From Chloroflexota bacterium (GTDB taxonomy: Bacteria > Chloroflexota > Dehalococcoidia > JACQGW01): a stretch of DNA of 6,684 nucleotides. This document shows, one piece after another, positions 5,687 through 6,684 of this stretch. The stretch covers positions 1 to 6,684 of the forward strand of contig JACQGW010000395.1 in assembly GCA_016199325.1 (NCBI GenBank). Reading direction: 5' to 3'. How positions within the stretch are numbered: position 1 is the stretch's first letter; every line of letters starts with the position of its first letter. Under the pieces are notes generated by a model that searched no databases, had not been told where the DNA came from, and saw nothing but the letters and a program-made list of their open reading frames with translations. A program made the position numbers and the translations under genes.

Positions 5687-6496
5687 TCACTCACGTTCGC
5701 GGCTCGGATGGTCCGCGCCCCGTGGCCTGCGCGTCTCCGCATGGAGCTTCCCGCGGGAATCGCCGCCCGGTCCCCCTGGCTGCGCCGTGCCACTCATCGT
5801 CGTCCGGCGGCCGTAGGCACACAGCTCTAGCAGGACGCAGTCGCCGCAGCGCGGACGCCGGGCGTGGCAGACCTGGCGGCCATGCGTGATCAGCGCGACG
5901 TGGAAGTCGTATACGTCCTCAGGTTGAAGGAGCGCCTCCAGGATCTCATGGGCGGCCTCCGCGGAGACGCCGGCGGCGACCAGCCCCAGACGCGTGGCGA
6001 CCCGATGGACGTGGGTATCCACCGGCAGCGCCGGCTTCCCCAGCGCGAACAGGAGGACGCAGGCCGCCGTCTTCGGCCCGACGCCAGGCAGCGCCCGAAG
6101 CCAGGCGCGCGCCTCCGCCAGCGGCAGCTCCCGAAGAAAGTCCAGATCGTAGGCGCCGCGCGCGGCACGGATCGCCGCCAGCGCCTCCTGGATGCGGAGC
6201 GCCTTGACGTTGGCGAGCCCGCCCTGCCGGATGGCGCCGGCGACGGCTGCCGTCGGTGCCGCGGCGACTGCCGGCCAGGTCGGAAAGCGCGCCCGCAGGC
6301 TGGCGAAGGCGGCGCCGGAGTTCCGATCCGACGTGTGCTGGGAGAGGATGGTGCCGACCAGTTGGCCGAGCGGATCGCGGTCCCAGGGCGGCATGTGCCG
6401 GCCGTAGATGCCCCCAAGGATCGCCACGACGCGGGCCGCCAGGGCCACCTCCTCCGCGAAGGACTGATCTTCACTGGTCTCACGCAACTCGCTCAT
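5687..6496 (-). CDS. nth: Endonuclease III-family DNA glycosylase/AP lyase (base excision repair)
   Basis: This 269-residue HhH-GPD protein is expected to remove oxidised pyrimidines from DNA and to cut the strand at the resulting abasic site. The substrate-side helix motif ILSQHTSDRNS is at about 50-60. The helix-hairpin-helix motif LPGVGPKTA is at 136-144 and carries catalytic Lys142; VDTHVHR at 159-165 carries catalytic Asp160. The cysteines at 210, 217, 220 and 226 have the exact C-X6-C-X2-C-X5-C spacing of the endonuclease III 4Fe-4S cluster. The Lys indicates a bifunctional lyase and argues against MutY. After the cluster there is an unusual basic tail of about 43 residues (227-269). 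ATG 6496 was chosen because GGAGG lies 9 nt upstream and because the family N-terminus fits; longer frames run into a DNA repeat. It is transcribed towards the secreted-protein gene, but 345 bp separates them and no functional link is evident. Confidence 0.93.
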   Translation of the reverse strand: MSELRETSEDQSFAEEVALAARVVAILGGIYGRHMPPWDRDPLGQLVGTILSQHTSDRNSGAAFASLRARFPTWPAVAAAPTAAVAGAIRQGGLANVKALRIQEALAAIRAARGAYDLDFLRELPLAEARAWLRALPGVGPKTAACVLLFALGKPALPVDTHVHRVATRLGLVAAGVSAEAAHEILEALLQPEDVYDFHVALITHGRQVCHARRPRCGDCVLLELCAYGRRTTMSGTAQPGGPGGDSRGKLHAETRRPRGADHPSRERE

Positions 6497-6505
6497 CCCT
6501 TCATG

Positions 6506-6510
6506 CCTCC
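6506..6510 (-). promoter_or_regulatory. Shine-Dalgarno sequence for the endonuclease III gene
   Basis: GGAGG on the - strand at 6510-6506 has a 9-nt spacer to ATG 6496. It supports that start over the upstream GTG at 6595, whose frame would translate the repeat. Confidence 0.7.
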
Positions 6511-6526
6511 GAGCTGACGGGCGATT

Positions 6527-6630
6527 CGGGGGAGCGCCCTCACCCCCGGCCCCTCTCCCGCGCACGGGAGAGGGGGGACGGGGGAGCGCCCTCACCCCCG
6601 GCCCCTCTCCCGCGCACGGGAGAGGGGGGA
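6527..6630. repeat. Perfect 52-bp tandem duplication, each unit with a hairpin and a G4-like motif
   Basis: Bases 6527-6578 and 6579-6630 are identical over 52 bp. Each unit holds an 11-bp inverted repeat, CCCCTCTCCCG with CGGGAGAGGGG around a CGCA loop (6550-6575 and 6602-6627). On the - strand, 6559-6537 and 6611-6589 contain four G-runs of 3, 4, 5 and 3 with loops of 2-3 bases, a G-quadruplex pattern. The CCCTCACCCCC...CCCTCTCCC type of intergenic hairpin element is dispersed in many GC-rich genomes, from general knowledge. Its position 31 bp upstream of the endonuclease III start suggests it could lie in that gene's promoter or leader. Confidence 0.9.
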
Positions 6631-6684
6631 GCTTTATGGGGTAGGTTTCTTGCGCGAGTTGGCATGATGATAGGCGACAGACGA
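6631..6684. other. Window end without recognisable feature
   Basis: These 54 bases follow the tandem repeat and are less GC-rich than it. No convincing start codon with a ribosome-binding site and no -35/-10 pair was found on either strand. The promoter of the endonuclease III gene may lie here or beyond the window. Confidence 0.4.

Noticed and set aside
5347..5793. 148-codon - strand frame across the intergenic region
   Set aside because: It overlaps the end of the endonuclease gene, is Arg/Pro/Ser-rich and has no motifs.
6497..6595. Longer N-terminus of endonuclease III from GTG 6595
   Set aside because: It would translate the tandem DNA repeat into Pro/Arg/Gly-rich sequence absent from the family. 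ATG 6496 has a good ribosome-binding site.
6527..6630. CRISPR array
   Set aside because: There are two directly adjoining identical units without spacers, and no cas genes.

Overview
The window is GC-rich bacterial DNA with strong G/C preference at third codon positions. It carries two signal-transduction genes on the + strand, facing two unrelated genes on the - strand. Third-position bias, HisKA-type kinases, a secreted Cna-B/SdrD-type protein and short hairpin or tandem repeats between genes would fit a Chloroflexota (Thermomicrobia-like) or actinobacterial-type genome. Chloroflexota is my tentative preference, but no marker gene here settles it.

Left part (1-3231, + strand). The window opens inside a sensor histidine kinase with a phytochrome-type catalytic core; only the last 212 residues are present. 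About 80 bp downstream is an 836-residue hybrid kinase with the order REC-GAF-PAS-HisKA-HATPase-REC. The gene order recalls Cph1-Rcp1-type kinase/receiver pairs. This suggests that the first kinase phosphorylates the N-terminal receiver of the second protein, which then signals through its own kinase core and C-terminal receiver. The junction contains an imperfect duplication of the first gene's tail together with its Shine-Dalgarno sequence, separated by a heptamer repeat. Inside the hybrid gene, the PAS-coding part has clearly different codon use from both flanks.

Middle (3211-3382). The hybrid gene ends inside a 10-bp tandem repeat. The convergent intergenic region that follows holds a 16-bp perfect hairpin and a second small hairpin, probably the termination region for both strands.

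Right part (3383-6684, - strand). A secreted or membrane-tethered protein has a single N-terminal hydrophobic segment, a beta-rich N-terminal domain, two SdrD/Cna-B-like repeats with calcium-loop-like motifs, and a small unrecognised C-terminal domain. It has no LPXTG or C-terminal anchor. Its 345-bp upstream region has a candidate -10 box and TGACAC-like boxes spaced near the helical repeat. Upstream of that lies an endonuclease III-family DNA glycosylase/AP lyase with all catalytic and 4Fe-4S residues. Just upstream of this gene is a perfect 52-bp tandem duplication, each copy holding an 11-bp hairpin and a G-quadruplex-like motif on the gene's sense strand. The last 54 bases hold nothing I recognise.

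No unknown multi-gene system is evident. The most unusual signals are the codon mosaic in the hybrid kinase, the duplicated gene-tail/start module, the tandem hairpin/G4 repeat and the anchorless secreted protein.
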